Of a stretch of DNA of 5,483 nt, positions 5,228 through 5,483 are shown piece after piece. The DNA is from Micavibrio sp. (lineage in GTDB: Bacteria; Pseudomonadota; Alphaproteobacteria; Micavibrionales; Micavibrionaceae): contig JAMONE010000242.1 of the NCBI GenBank assembly GCA_027066695.1, forward strand, positions 1-5,483, given 5' to 3'. Both the position numbers and the translations under genes were made by a program. Each line of letters opens with the position of its first letter. The first letter of the stretch is position 1. The notes beneath the pieces were generated by a model. It was not told the origin of the DNA, did not search any database, and saw only the letters and a list, made by a program, of their open reading frames with translations.

Positions 5228-5331
5228 ATATTCATTCATATCTTTAGCTGGACAAGGCATGAGTGAGGCAGCGTATATTTATACGTAACGAGCGAAATAA
5301 CGATGTTCCAGATGAATAGATGGATGATTAT
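5228..5331 (+). repeat. Long imperfect inverted repeat running into the typA start
   Basis: Arms 5228-5254 and 5304-5331 can pair in the plus-strand RNA at 23 of 27 positions (21 Watson-Crick and 2 G-U), with four single mismatches and one bulged T at 5306. The strongest block is CTGGA (5248-5252) with TCCAG (5307-5311). Inside is a second stem, CGTATA (5272-5277) with TATACG (5280-5285), flanked by GA-rich segments GAGTGAGG (5261-5268) and ACGAGCGAAA (5288-5297). The 3' arm includes the weak AGATGG ribosome site and the first bases of the likely typA ATG (5330). It may be a leader structure controlling typA translation, a dispersed intergenic hairpin repeat, or both. The pairing is directly visible; the role is inference. 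Confidence 0.65.
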
Positions 5332-5483
5332 GTCAGACAAGATAAGAAATATAGCAATCATAGCCCATGTTGACCACGGAAAAACAACGTTAATTGATTC
5401 AATTATGAAGCAAAGTGGGATGTTTCGTGAAAATGAATCTGTTGAAGTTTGTGCGATGGACTCTAATGATTTGGAGCGTGAGC
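5330..5483 (+). CDS. typA: TypA/BipA ribosome-associated GTPase, N-terminal part
   Basis: The first 51 codons are present and the gene runs off the right edge. MSDKIRNIAIIAHVDHGKTTLIDS contains the translational-GTPase P-loop AHVDHGKT (12-19), and MDSNDLERE (43-51) is the start of the switch I region that in TypA/BipA continues RGITI. This distinguishes it from LepA and EF-G. The family is a cytosolic GTPase that binds the 70S ribosome and aids ribosome assembly and stress or cold adaptation. Start choice is open: in-frame ATGs lie at 5303, 5312, 5324 and 5330. ATG 5330 is preferred because AGATGG ends six bases before it and because TypA proteins begin only a few residues before RNIAIIAH; 5324 is the main rival. 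The start lies in the 3' arm of a long inverted repeat. Confidence 0.93.
   Translation, partial: MSDKIRNIAIIAHVDHGKTTLIDSIMKQSGMFRENESVEVCAMDSNDLERE

Noticed and set aside
1..5483. tRNA, rRNA, CRISPR array or insertion sequence
   Set aside because: No cloverleaf with CCA-type end, no regularly spaced repeats, and no transposase motif or terminal repeats were seen on either strand.

Overview
The window looks like part of the chromosome of an AT-rich alphaproteobacterium. The main evidence is a C4-pathway 5-aminolevulinate synthase (HemA), which among bacteria is essentially alphaproteobacterial. It is supported by a COQ9-like TetR-fold protein and a Zincin_1-type protein, both of which most resemble alphaproteobacterial members. 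The exact order cannot be fixed from this sequence. A small YjfB-like motility protein hints at a motile cell. I see no mobile element, CRISPR array, tRNA or rRNA.

Layout, left to right: the 3' end of htpG (Hsp90 chaperone, +). Next come two minus-strand genes that probably form an operon: upstream a Zincin_1-family protein whose metal-binding histidines are gone (1627-2058), and downstream a secreted cysteine-rich protein of unknown function (216-1562). A 58-residue YjfB-like gene (2219-2395, +) follows, then hemA (2392-3615, -), a PfkB/ribokinase-like gene with a damaged active-site loop (3750-4580, +), a COQ9/TetR-like gene (4561-5148, -), and finally the first 51 codons of typA/bipA (5330 onward, +).

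Strand alternates at almost every gene. The three tail-to-tail junctions are extremely tight: 10 bp between htpG and the secreted protein gene, a shared TTAA stop palindrome between the yjfB-like gene and hemA, and a 20-bp overlap between the kinase-like and COQ9-like genes. No junction has room for an ordinary terminator outside coding sequence. The three head-to-head gaps (about 160, 134 and 181 bp) hold the promoters.

The most interesting non-coding object is in the gap before typA. A long imperfect inverted repeat (arms 5228-5254 and 5304-5331, 23 of 27 positions able to pair as RNA) runs into the likely typA start codon and encloses a second hairpin with a CGTATA/TATACG stem. It could be a translational control element for typA, a member of a dispersed intergenic hairpin family, or both. 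The second theme is decay of catalytic residues: two neighbouring genes keep clear enzyme folds but have lost key active-site residues while their reading frames remain intact. The genes are mostly housekeeping (protein folding, haem synthesis, ribosome-associated GTPase); nothing in the sequence shows that they act in one pathway.
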